DNA of 37,038 nt, taken from assembly GCA_026414745.1 (NCBI GenBank), contig JAOAIK010000001.1:1-37038 (forward strand), read 5' to 3'. A program made the translations under genes and the position numbers. Positions 29,963-36,798 of the stretch are shown here, piece after piece. The notes under the pieces are model-generated. The model made no database searches and was not told the DNA's origin. It saw only the letters and a list, made by a program, of their open reading frames with translations. The stretch comes from Roseococcus sp. (lineage in GTDB: Bacteria > Pseudomonadota > Alphaproteobacteria > Acetobacterales > Acetobacteraceae). The first letter of the stretch is position 1. Each line of letters opens with the position of its first letter.

Positions 29963-31297
29963 ATGATGTCCTGGATGCGGCGCGCGCTGGCGGCCGCCCC
30001 CCTGCTCGCGCTTTCCGCGCTGCCCGCCGTCGCGGGCGACGAGGCGAAGATCGATGCCGGCAACACCGCCTGGATGCTCGTCTCCACCGCCATCGTCCTG
30101 ATGATGACCATCCCCGGCGTGGCGCTGTTCTACGCGGGCATGGTGCGCAAGAAGAACGTGCTCTCCACCCTCGCGCAGTCCTTCGTCATCTGCGCTCTCG
30201 TGTCGGTGATGTGGGTGGTGATCGGCTACAGCATCGCCTTCGGCGAGGGTGGCCCCTATTTCGGCGACCTCTCGAAGTTCCTGCTCTCGGGCATTTCCGA
30301 GGCGTGGGACAAGCCCTTCACCCTTGGCTCCGGCGACAGCGCGGTGGCGCTGACCATCCCCGAGAGCGTCTTCATCGCCTTCCAGATGACCTTCGCCGTC
30401 ATCACCGCGGCGCTGATCACCGGCGCGCTGGCGGACCGCATCAAGTTCTCCGCCCTGCTGGTGTTCACTGCGCTCTGGACGGTGCTGGTCTATGCCCCGG
30501 TGGCGCACTGGGTGTGGCACCCGAATGGCTGGATCTTCGCCCTCGGCGCGCTCGACTTCGCGGGCGGCACGGTGGTGCACATCAACGCCGGCGTGGCGGG
30601 CCTCGTGGGCGCGCTCGTGGTCGGCAAGCGCATGGGCTACGGGACGGAGAACCTCGCCCCCTACAACCTTGCCTACGCGGTGATCGGCGCGGCGCTGCTG
30701 TGGGTGGGCTGGTTCGGTTTCAACGCCGGCTCGGCCGTCGCGGCGGACGGGCGCGCGGGCATGGCGCTGCTGGTCACCAACACCGCCGCGGCGGCCGCGA
30801 CTCTCTCCTGGCTCTTCGCCGAGTGGATGATCAAGGGCAAGCCCAGCGTGCTCGGCGCCATCTCGGGGGCGGTGGCGGGGCTCGTCGCCATCACCCCGGC
30901 GGCGGGCTTCGTGCTGCCGGGCTCGGCCCTGATCATCGGCGTGGTGGGCGGGCTCGCCGGCTTCTGGGGCGCCACCGCGCTGAAGAAGTGGTTCGGCTAC
31001 GACGACAGCCTCGACGCCTTCGGCGTGCATGGCGTCTGCGGCATCGTGGGCGCGCTGCTGACCGGCGTGCTGGCCTATGGCGCGCTCTCGGCCAGCGCCT
31101 CGACGCCCGAGGGCTACTCCGGCTCCATGGAGCAGCTGGTCATCCAGTTCTATGCGGTGGCGGCCACCTTCGTCTTCACCGCGGTGGCGAGCTTCATCCT
31201 CTTCAAGATCGTGGACGCCATCATCGGCCTGCGCGTCAGCGAGGAGGAGGAGCGCGAAGGCCTCGACGTCACCCAGCACGGCGAGCGGCTGGGCTGA
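29963..31297 (+). CDS. amtB: Ammonium transporter AmtB
   Basis: Trimeric ammonium channel of the inner membrane. A cleavable signal peptide (1-24, ending PAVA) is followed by eleven helices. The conserved pore twin histidines are His206 (GGTVVHINAG) and His356 (FGVHGVCG). 444 residues. I placed the start at ATG 29963 because AAAGGAA lies 8 bases upstream; an ATG at 29936 would swallow that ribosome site. Partner GlnK is immediately upstream and a strong terminator follows. Confidence 0.96.
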   Translation: MMSWMRRALAAAPLLALSALPAVAGDEAKIDAGNTAWMLVSTAIVLMMTIPGVALFYAGMVRKKNVLSTLAQSFVICALVSVMWVVIGYSIAFGEGGPYFGDLSKFLLSGISEAWDKPFTLGSGDSAVALTIPESVFIAFQMTFAVITAALITGALADRIKFSALLVFTALWTVLVYAPVAHWVWHPNGWIFALGALDFAGGTVVHINAGVAGLVGALVVGKRMGYGTENLAPYNLAYAVIGAALLWVGWFGFNAGSAVAADGRAGMALLVTNTAAAAATLSWLFAEWMIKGKPSVLGAISGAVAGLVAITPAAGFVLPGSALIIGVVGGLAGFWGATALKKWFGYDDSLDAFGVHGVCGIVGALLTGVLAYGALSASASTPEGYSGSMEQLVIQFYAVAATFVFTAVASFILFKIVDAIIGLRVSEEEEREGLDVTQHGERLG

Positions 31298-31325
31298 GAC
31301 GGCCGGGCCTTCGCCCGGGGCGGCA

Positions 31326-31354
31326 GGGGGCGGCCTTCCGGCCGCCCCCTTTTT
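31326..31354 (+). terminator. Intrinsic terminator of glnK-amtB
   Basis: A perfect 10-bp stem, GGGGGCGGCC/GGCCGCCCCC, with a TTCC tetraloop is followed by five T (31350-31354), starting 29 bases after the amtB stop. This is the clearest intrinsic terminator of the window. Confidence 0.95.
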
Positions 31355-31406
31355 CACCGCCGGCGCTCCGGGCCGCTTGACCCGGCGCGGTTTCCTTCCC
31401 TTCTCT

Positions 31407-31697
31407 ATGGACATGCGCGATCTGGCGGCGCTGCCACGCACCGACGAGGACACGCTCTGGGCCGTGATCGCCACGGTGGGCCGGAAGAACCGCGTGGCCG
31501 AGGTCTATCGCTCCCGCGCCGCCGCGCTGGAGGACCGCGCCTGGCGGGCCCAGCAGGTGCGCGCCTACGAGGATTTCCTGCGCCGGTCGCGCCAGCCCGT
31601 CCCGCACTATTCGGTCACGCCGATCCGGCGGTCGGAGCTGCCGCGCAAATGGGCGCCGCTGCCCGCGCTCGGCTTCCTGCGCGGCGAGTTCGTCTGA
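31407..31697 (+). CDS. Hypothetical 96-aa protein
   Basis: Not recognised. A 96-residue soluble, charged protein, starting MDMRDLAALPRTDEDTLWAV. The middle (KNRVAEVYRSRAAALEDRAWRAQQVRAYEDFLRRS) should form a long helix, and the C-terminal half (PVPHYSVTPIRRSELPRKW) looks structured and ends in FLRGEFV. No signal peptide, membrane segment or metal motif is present. It stands after the amtB terminator with its own possible -35 (TTGACC at 31377) and lies 52 bases before the CCG protein gene. Codon usage is native. Confidence 0.7.
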   Translation: MDMRDLAALPRTDEDTLWAVIATVGRKNRVAEVYRSRAAALEDRAWRAQQVRAYEDFLRRSRQPVPHYSVTPIRRSELPRKWAPLPALGFLRGEFV

Positions 31698-31714
31698 CCC
31701 GCGCGCCCGCGCCA

Positions 31715-31743
31715 TTCACGCCGCGCCGCTTCGCCCCTAGTTT
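31715..31743 (+). promoter_or_regulatory. Possible promoter giving a leaderless lutA-like mRNA
   Basis: TTCACG (31715-31720), 17 bases, then TAGTTT (31738-31743). Transcription would begin about 7 bases later, at the A of ATG 31750. The gene has no Shine-Dalgarno sequence, which fits a leaderless start. Both hexamers are weak. Confidence 0.3.
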
Positions 31744-31749
31744 CCCGCC

Positions 31750-32514
31750 ATGGCCCATCCGCGCGTCGCCCTCTTCGTCACCTGCCTCGTGGACATCCAC
31801 CGGCCCGCCGTCGGCTTCGCCGCCATCAGGCTGCTGGAGGAGGCGGGCTGCCGGGTCGAGGTTCCCCCCAGCCAGACCTGCTGCGGCCAGCCCGCCTACA
31901 ACGCAGGCGACCGCGGCACCGCCCAGGACATCGCCCGCCGGGTGATAGACGCCTTCCTGGGCTATGACTTCGTGGTGGCGCCCTCGGGCTCCTGCGCGGC
32001 GATGATCGCGCACCATTACCCTGCCCTGTTCGCCGGGGTGGACCCGGACTACCGCGCCCGTGCCGAGCGCCTCGCGGCCAAGACCCATGAGCTGACCTCC
32101 TTCCTCGCGGATGTGCTGGGGGTACGCGCTGTCTCCGCACGGCTGGAGGCGCGCGCCACCTATCACGATTCCTGCTCGGGCCTGCGCGAGCTCGGCGTGA
32201 AGGCGCAGCCGCGCGCCCTGCTGGCGAGCGTCGCCGGTCTCACCCTGACCGAGATGAAGGAGCCCGAAATCTGCTGCGGCTTCGGCGGCACCTTCTGCGT
32301 GAAATACGCCGACATCTCCACCCGCATGGTCGGCGACAAGACGGCCGACATCGCCGCCACGGGCGCGGAGCTGGTTCTGGCAGGCGACATGGGCTGCCTG
32401 CTCAACATCGCCGGGCGCCTGAAGCGCGAGGGCAGCCCCGTGCAGGTGCGCCATGTGGCCGAGGTACTGGCGGGGATGACGCGTGAGGTCCCGCCGATCG
32501 GGGAGGCGCGATGA
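31750..32514 (+). CDS. LutA/YkgE-like CCG-domain Fe-S protein
   Basis: A 254-residue protein with two cysteine-rich (CCG) domains: CLVDIHRP/CCGQPAYN (about 12-50) and YHDSCSGLRELGV/CCGFGGTFCVKY (about 138-183). It is the LutA/YkgE type, which with LutB and LutC oxidises L-lactate, and also resembles heterodisulfide-reductase and glycolate oxidase GlpC/GlcF subunits that bind Fe-S clusters. No lutB or lutC follows; the stop instead overlaps the dioxygenase gene (ATGA). Its partner is therefore unknown. Confidence 0.88.
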   Translation: MAHPRVALFVTCLVDIHRPAVGFAAIRLLEEAGCRVEVPPSQTCCGQPAYNAGDRGTAQDIARRVIDAFLGYDFVVAPSGSCAAMIAHHYPALFAGVDPDYRARAERLAAKTHELTSFLADVLGVRAVSARLEARATYHDSCSGLRELGVKAQPRALLASVAGLTLTEMKEPEICCGFGGTFCVKYADISTRMVGDKTADIAATGAELVLAGDMGCLLNIAGRLKREGSPVQVRHVAEVLAGMTREVPPIGEAR

Positions 32515-33218
32515 CCCTGGCAGAGCGGGTGCGCGACAAGGGCTTCGCGCGGCTGCCCCCTGCGGCCACCGCCGCGCGGCTCGGCCTCGCCCCCGCCAGC
32601 CTCGCCGATTTCGCCGCGAGCTGGGAGCGGCTGGAGCCGGACACCTTCATGGCCGATGGGGGGCGCTACCGCCGCCGACGCCACGCGAATTTCCTCGCCC
32701 TGCCGGGCGAGGCCGAGCACCGCCGCGGCCTGCACCGCCCGCATTTCCAGGCCGTTGTCCACAACCGTTTGAACGGGGGGGTGGACCGCTGGTTCGCGCC
32801 GGTCGAGGACGTGGTGGCGCGGCACCCTGCCTGCGAGGGCCTCCTCGCCCTTGGACGCGCGGTCGCCGATGCGCTGCATCCGCACACGGCCTGGTTCGTG
32901 GAGATGCACCAGTTCCGCATCGAGGCCCGCCCCGGCGCGCCCGGCCTGCCCACCCCCGAGGGCGTGCACCATGACGGGGTGGCGGTGGTGCTGATCGCCA
33001 TGATCGCGCGCACCAACCTGCGCGGCGGCGAGACGCTCGTGACCGACCCCGAGGGCCGGGAACTGGCCCGCTTCACCCTCGATGGGCTGCTCGACCTCGC
33101 GGTGCTGGACGACCGGCGGGTGATGCATGGCGTGACGCCCGTGGAGCCTGCGGACCCCGCCCTGCCCTCCTGTCGCGACGTGCTGGTGCTGACCTGGCAG
33201 CCCGCGGCGGGGCGCTGA
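32511..33218 (+). CDS. 2-oxoglutarate/Fe(II) dioxygenase family protein
   Basis: A 235-residue protein of the 2OG-Fe dioxygenase family that includes L-isoleucine 4-hydroxylase (PF10014 type). The iron triad is His153-x-Asp155 (VHHDG) with distal His206 (VMHGVTPV); Arg222 is the likely 2-oxoglutarate ligand. GGYRRRRHANF matches the family N-terminal part. It probably hydroxylates a free amino acid or similar small molecule; substrate unknown. Overlaps the CCG protein gene by 4 bases and lies 9 bases before the exonuclease gene. Confidence 0.85.
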   Translation: MTLAERVRDKGFARLPPAATAARLGLAPASLADFAASWERLEPDTFMADGGRYRRRRHANFLALPGEAEHRRGLHRPHFQAVVHNRLNGGVDRWFAPVEDVVARHPACEGLLALGRAVADALHPHTAWFVEMHQFRIEARPGAPGLPTPEGVHHDGVAVVLIAMIARTNLRGGETLVTDPEGRELARFTLDGLLDLAVLDDRRVMHGVTPVEPADPALPSCRDVLVLTWQPAAGR

Positions 33219-33227
33219 GCCGCCCGC

Positions 33228-34358
33228 GTGCAGCGCGTCCTCGTCCTCGACATCGAGACCCTGCCCGACCTCGCGGCGGGCCGCGCGCTGCTGGACATGC
33301 CCGAAGCCGACGAGGCGGCAGTGCGCGCCGCGCTCGGAATCCGCTCCGCGCGCCCGGGCGAGGCGCCGGAGCGCGCCTTCCTCAAGCCACCGCTGCACCG
33401 GCTCTGCTGCCTCGGCCTTCTGGTCGCCGGGCGCGCCGCCCCCGACGAGCCCTGGCAGGTGGAGCGCATCCGCACCCCGACCGTGGCGGAGCAGCCGGAG
33501 GCCGTGCTGCTCGCGCGCTTCGACGCGGCGCTGCGCGGCGGGCCGGGGCTGATCGGCTTCAACTCGGGCGGCTTCGACCTGCCCGTACTGCGCTATCGCG
33601 CCCTGGCACTGGGCGTGCCCATGCCCCACCTGCACGCACCCGGCTTCGGCTATCTGCACCGCTACGGCGAGCGCCACCTCGACCTGATGGACCGGCTCTC
33701 GGGCTATCGCGCCTCGCCGGCACCCAGCCTCGGCGAATGCGCGGCGCTGCTTGGCCTCGCCCTGAAGGCGGAGATGGACGGCGAGGGGGTGGAGGCGCTC
33801 TGGGCCGCCGGGGAGGCGGCGCGAATCGCCGCCTATTGCCGCACCGACCTCGCCGCCACATGGCTGCTCGCGCTGCGCTGGTGGCTGGTCACGGGGGCGC
33901 TCACGGAGGAGTTGGCCCGGGAGAGCCTGCACGGCTTCGCCGAGGCCATCGAGTCGGGGGCGCTGGGCGAGGGGCTGGGGGCCATCGCCGCGGCGGCGCG
34001 GCGGGCGGCGGGGGGACTGATACCACACGCACGAAGGTGTCACCTTCGCGCCCCTCGGTCGGGCGCCCATGGCGGCACGCCGCCATGGGTCCCGTTGCCG
34101 GGCGGCGGCCCTCCGGCCGCCTTGGCGTCGCGGCACAGGCCGCGGGCCGCCTCCGCGGCCTCGGCCCTCCGGGCCGCAGGGTTCGGACTTCCTCCCCTTG
34201 GTATCACCCCGCGCCCAGCACCTGCGCCAGCGCCGCGCGCAGGGGCTTGGGGCGCAGCGCCTCGTCATAGGGCAGGCCGCGGGTGGTGGCGCCGTCCGCC
34301 CGGGCCACGGCAGGCTCCTTCACCAGCCAGGAATCGCGGTCGGTCAGGCCCCAGGTGA
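33228..34358 (+). CDS. Predicted 3'-5' exonuclease, PolB-like, with atypical tail
   Basis: DnaQ-fold exonuclease related to the proofreading domain of family B polymerases (PF10108 type). The metal residues appear in order: D8-I-E10 (LDIETLP), the Asp of FNSGGFDLPVL, HLDLMDRLSGY and the Asp of YCRTDLAATW. The start is GTG 33228 (MQRVLVLDIETLP). The domain is finished by about residue 263 (34015). The open frame then runs 113 residues further through the hairpin element and into the antisense of the xylanase gene as Arg/Pro/Ala low-complexity sequence. One base fewer in the G6 run at 34010-34015 would stop it at TGA 34018, so the natural protein is probably about 263 residues. Confidence 0.8.
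   Translation: MQRVLVLDIETLPDLAAGRALLDMPEADEAAVRAALGIRSARPGEAPERAFLKPPLHRLCCLGLLVAGRAAPDEPWQVERIRTPTVAEQPEAVLLARFDAALRGGPGLIGFNSGGFDLPVLRYRALALGVPMPHLHAPGFGYLHRYGERHLDLMDRLSGYRASPAPSLGECAALLGLALKAEMDGEGVEALWAAGEAARIAAYCRTDLAATWLLALRWWLVTGALTEELARESLHGFAEAIESGALGEGLGAIAAAARRAAGGLIPHARRCHLRAPRSGAHGGTPPWVPLPGGGPPAALASRHRPRAASAASALRAAGFGLPPLGITPRPAPAPAPRAGAWGAAPRHRAGRGWWRRPPGPRQAPSPARNRGRSGPR
34018..34206. repeat. Hairpin-dense element with TGATACCA terminal inverted repeats
   Basis: A 189-bp element lies between two convergent genes and begins with TGATACCA (34018-34025) and ends with its exact complement TGGTATCA (34199-34206). Inside are five stems: CGAAGG/CCTTCG (34032-34048); CCCATGGCGGC/GCCGCCATGGG (34066-34089); GGCGGCC/GGCCGCC with loop CTCC (34104-34121); GGCCGC/GCGGCC with loop CTCC (34145-34160); CGGCCC/GGGCCG with loop TCC (34162-34176). 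On the minus strand, which is the xylanase 3' UTR, the loops read GGAG/GGAG/GGA. The xylanase TGA stop is the outer end of one terminal repeat. No protein is encoded. It may be a REP/MITE-like repeat or an RNA element. Confidence 0.7.
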
Positions 34359-35307
34359 GCACGTTGCGCACCCCGCCCTCGATGGCGGCGGCGAGGAAGC
34401 GTCCGGCATAGTCGGCCACCGCCGCATCCCGATCGGCAAGGCTGGGCGCGAGGCTGTCGGGCTCGCGGACGTCGAGTTCGGTCACCAGCACCGCGAGGCC
34501 GAGGTCGCGCAGCGCCCGCAGGAAGGCGATGAGGGGTTCGGGGCGGAAGGGATCGCGCATCTGCAGATGCGCCTGCACCCCCACGGCATCGAGCGGCACG
34601 CCGCGCTCGACAAGGCCGCGCGCCACGCGCAGCAGACGCTGGCGCTTGGCCCCGGCGTGCGGGGTATCCGCCTCCACCCCGTAGTCATTGAGGGTGAGGC
34701 GCAGCGTGGGGTCGAGCTGCCGGGCGAGGCGCAGGGCGCGTTCGAGGTAGCCGGGGCCGAGGGCGGCCAGCCAGGGGGTGGGGCGCAGGTCGCCCTCGGT
34801 CGCGCTCGGGTTGTCGCTGCCAGGGGGGTTCGCGATCACCTCGTTCAGCACGTCCCAGTCGCGGATCGCCTCGCGCGTCTCGCGCAGCACGGCGGTGAAG
34901 TGGGTCTCCATGAGGGCGGCGGCGCGGCGCGGACCCTCAGCGAGCGCGGCCGTGAGCCACCCCGGCATGGCGGCGTGCCAGATCAGCGCATGGCCCCGCA
35001 CCCGCTGGTGATGCCGCTGCGCGAAGCCGAGAATGGCGCGCAGCGGGGCAAACTCGAAGCGCCCCTCCTCCGGCTGCAGCGCATCCCACTTCGCCTCCCA
35101 TTCGGGCACGAGCAGCTCGGCCTCGCGCGCCACCAGCGCGGCAAGCTCCGGATCCGTGGCGAGGAGATCGGCCCGCACGGCGGTCCCGAAAACGAGGCCG
35201 CGCGCGCGGGCGACCTGGCGCAGCGGGGCCTCCTGGGCCGCAAGCGGCGGCGCGGCGCAGGCCGGGAGCGCGCCCAGCGCCGCCAGCACCCGCCGGCGCC
35301 GGATCAC
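34204..35307 (-). CDS. GH10 endo-1,4-beta-xylanase
   Basis: Glycoside hydrolase family 10 enzyme of 367 residues that cleaves internal beta-1,4-xylosidic bonds with retention. Acid/base Glu156 lies in WDVLNE and nucleophile Glu277 in VTELDV; GHALIWHAAMPGW (105-117) and LNDYG (206-210) are further family signatures. The N-terminus MIRRRRVLAALGALPACAAPPLAAQ is a signal peptide with an Arg-rich Tat-like start; LPAC (14-17) could be a lipobox, otherwise cleavage would follow AAQ. So it acts outside the cytoplasm. The start is GTG 35307, overlapping the stop of the ferritin-like gene; no carbohydrate-uptake genes are nearby. Confidence 0.88.
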   Translation of the reverse strand: MIRRRRVLAALGALPACAAPPLAAQEAPLRQVARARGLVFGTAVRADLLATDPELAALVAREAELLVPEWEAKWDALQPEEGRFEFAPLRAILGFAQRHHQRVRGHALIWHAAMPGWLTAALAEGPRRAAALMETHFTAVLRETREAIRDWDVLNEVIANPPGSDNPSATEGDLRPTPWLAALGPGYLERALRLARQLDPTLRLTLNDYGVEADTPHAGAKRQRLLRVARGLVERGVPLDAVGVQAHLQMRDPFRPEPLIAFLRALRDLGLAVLVTELDVREPDSLAPSLADRDAAVADYAGRFLAAAIEGGVRNVLTWGLTDRDSWLVKEPAVARADGATTRGLPYDEALRPKPLRAALAQVLGAG

Positions 35308-36170
35308 GCCGCCCGCGCGAGGCCGGGAGAGTCGCTGTTGGCCGCGAGCTGCCGGGCCAGGGCGTGGCGGTAGCGGTCCCGCCGCCAGCAGAGCAGGCGC
35401 CATGCACCCTTGGCCGCGATGTCCGCCATCCGGCCGCGCGGCTCCAGCCCGATCGCCTTGAAGATCATGCCCATCCCGCGCTCGATGTGACGGAATCGGT
35501 AGAAGCTCATGGCGCGGCCCATGTAGCCTGCCAGGCAGCGGTCATGGTCGTAGACGAGGCCCGGTGGGTCGTTGCTGCAGTGGAAGGCGAAGGCCAGCTC
35601 GTCATCCTCCGTCTCGCCGATGCGGCCGAGGGCAACGCGCAGCCGCTTCGTGAAGGAGAGGTTCTCCCGCGCCAGGTAGCGCTTCATGTGGTCGTAGAAG
35701 AGCTTGAAGTGCCGGTATTCGTCCGCCGCGATGAGGCGGCAGATCTCCTTCAGCACCGGCTCCTCCGACGCCTCGCCGAGCGCGGTGTAGTAGCTGGAGG
35801 TGCCCGTTTCCACCATGCAGCGGGCGATGAGCTCCCCTGTGCGGGAGCCGCGGATGGAGGCGTCCGCCTTCACGTCGATCTTGAAGCCGGCGCGGTACTT
35901 CTCGAAGGCGGCGGGGTAGTCGAAGGAGGGATCGGCGAGAGTGGCCCATTTGCCGAGCGCGTCGCCGTGCTGCACCTCCTCGACGGCCCAGTTCTCGGCG
36001 GCCTGCTGGAAATCGGGATCGTCCCGGAAGACCGACTTGAGATAGAGCGCGTAGTCGTCGCCGTTGCGCTCCACCATGGCGGCCGCCTTGACCAGCGGCA
36101 CCACCTCCGGGTCGACCTTCGCGGGGTCGAACCTGTCCCAGGCCACCTGCTCGATCGTCCAGTGCTTCAT
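35304..36170 (-). CDS. Ferritin-like di-iron protein
   Basis: A 288-residue, mostly helical protein of the ferritin-like superfamily. The di-iron ligands fit Glu34 (MVERNGDDY), Glu65-x2-His68 (EEVQHGD), Glu121 (MVETGTSSYY) and Glu151-x2-His154 (DEYRHFKLFYDH), the two ExxH motifs of di-iron carboxylate proteins such as rubrerythrin, AurF or acyl-ACP desaturase relatives. It could be an oxygenase/desaturase or an iron/peroxide protein; the sequence does not decide. A GGGGAGTGGGGTGG purine-rich site precedes ATG 36170. Translationally coupled to the xylanase gene (GTGA overlap). Confidence 0.83.
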   Translation of the reverse strand: MKHWTIEQVAWDRFDPAKVDPEVVPLVKAAAMVERNGDDYALYLKSVFRDDPDFQQAAENWAVEEVQHGDALGKWATLADPSFDYPAAFEKYRAGFKIDVKADASIRGSRTGELIARCMVETGTSSYYTALGEASEEPVLKEICRLIAADEYRHFKLFYDHMKRYLARENLSFTKRLRVALGRIGETEDDELAFAFHCSNDPPGLVYDHDRCLAGYMGRAMSFYRFRHIERGMGMIFKAIGLEPRGRMADIAAKGAWRLLCWRRDRYRHALARQLAANSDSPGLARAA

Positions 36171-36216
36171 GCCACCCCACTCCCCGCGCTGGACATGCGG
36201 CGCGCGGCGGCGGAAT

Positions 36217-36627
36217 TCAACCCGCCTGGGCGGCCTCGCGCATGGCCCGCATGGCGAGCAGGCGGTTCATCGCCGCCTCGCGCTTCTCCGGGCTCTCGGC
36301 CGCGGCGGCGAGGTAGTCCTGCTCGGCCGCGGCGATGCGCGACTCGGCCTCGGCCCGGGACAGTTCCGCCACCGGGGTCGCCTCGTCGGCGAGGATGGTG
36401 ACGCGCTCCGGCCCGATCTCGGCGAAGCCGCCGGCGACGAACAGGCGCTCCGTCTCCTGCCCGCCCTCGCGCACCGAGATCACGCCGCCGCGCAGCGCCA
36501 CGATCATCGGGGCATGGCCCGGCAGCACCCCCATCTCGCCCTCGGCGGCGGGGATGACGACCATCTCGACCGGCCGCGAGAGCAGGAGCCTTTCCGGCGA
36601 GACGAGTTCGAGCTGAAAAGTGGCCAT
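36217..36627 (-). CDS. atpC: ATP synthase F1 epsilon subunit
   Basis: Central-stalk epsilon subunit of F1Fo ATP synthase, 136 residues. The N-terminal beta-sandwich (FQLELVSPERLLLSRPVEMVVIPAAEGEMGVLPGHAPMIVALRGG) is followed by a C-terminal helical hairpin (ELSRAEAESRIAAAEQDYLAAAAESPEKREAAMNRLLAMRAM) that can inhibit ATPase activity. A GGGGGCGCAG site precedes ATG 36627. Last gene of the atp operon, but set 171 bases from atpD, unusually far. Confidence 0.96.
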   Translation of the reverse strand: MATFQLELVSPERLLLSRPVEMVVIPAAEGEMGVLPGHAPMIVALRGGVISVREGGQETERLFVAGGFAEIGPERVTILADEATPVAELSRAEAESRIAAAEQDYLAAAAESPEKREAAMNRLLAMRAMREAAQAG

Positions 36628-36657
36628 CTGCGCCCCCGGTCCATTACACCGCGCGAT

Positions 36658-36724
36658 GCCCGATCGGGCGCCGCGCCCCCTCCGGACAGCCGGCCGAAGG
36701 CCGGCCGGCGCTGCCCGATCGATC
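36658..36724. repeat. Inverted-repeat structure in the atpD-atpC gap
   Basis: The 12-bp palindrome GCCCGATCGGGC (36658-36669) shares TGCCCGATCG with a second copy at 36712-36721, 55 bases away. Its CGATCGGGC half pairs with GCCCGATCG there as a 9-bp outer stem. Between them GCCGGCC/GGCCGGC (36689-36705) forms a 7-bp hairpin with a GAA loop. The whole looks like a small cruciform or multi-hairpin insert in an otherwise compact operon. The remaining bases of the 36628-36798 gap show nothing clear. Confidence 0.55.
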
Positions 36725-36798
36725 CTCCCCCAGGCGCTCTGGCGGCGCGGTGCAGGCCAGCACCGCGGATGCGACCGCCCGGCGCCTGGCCGCGAACA

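Noticed and set aside
35308-35403. Upstream ATG (35403) for the xylanase
   Set aside because: It would bury the Arg-rich signal peptide inside a 32-residue Pro/Ala leader and overlap the ferritin-like gene by 100 bases; GTG 35307 gives a proper export signal and a 4-base overlap.
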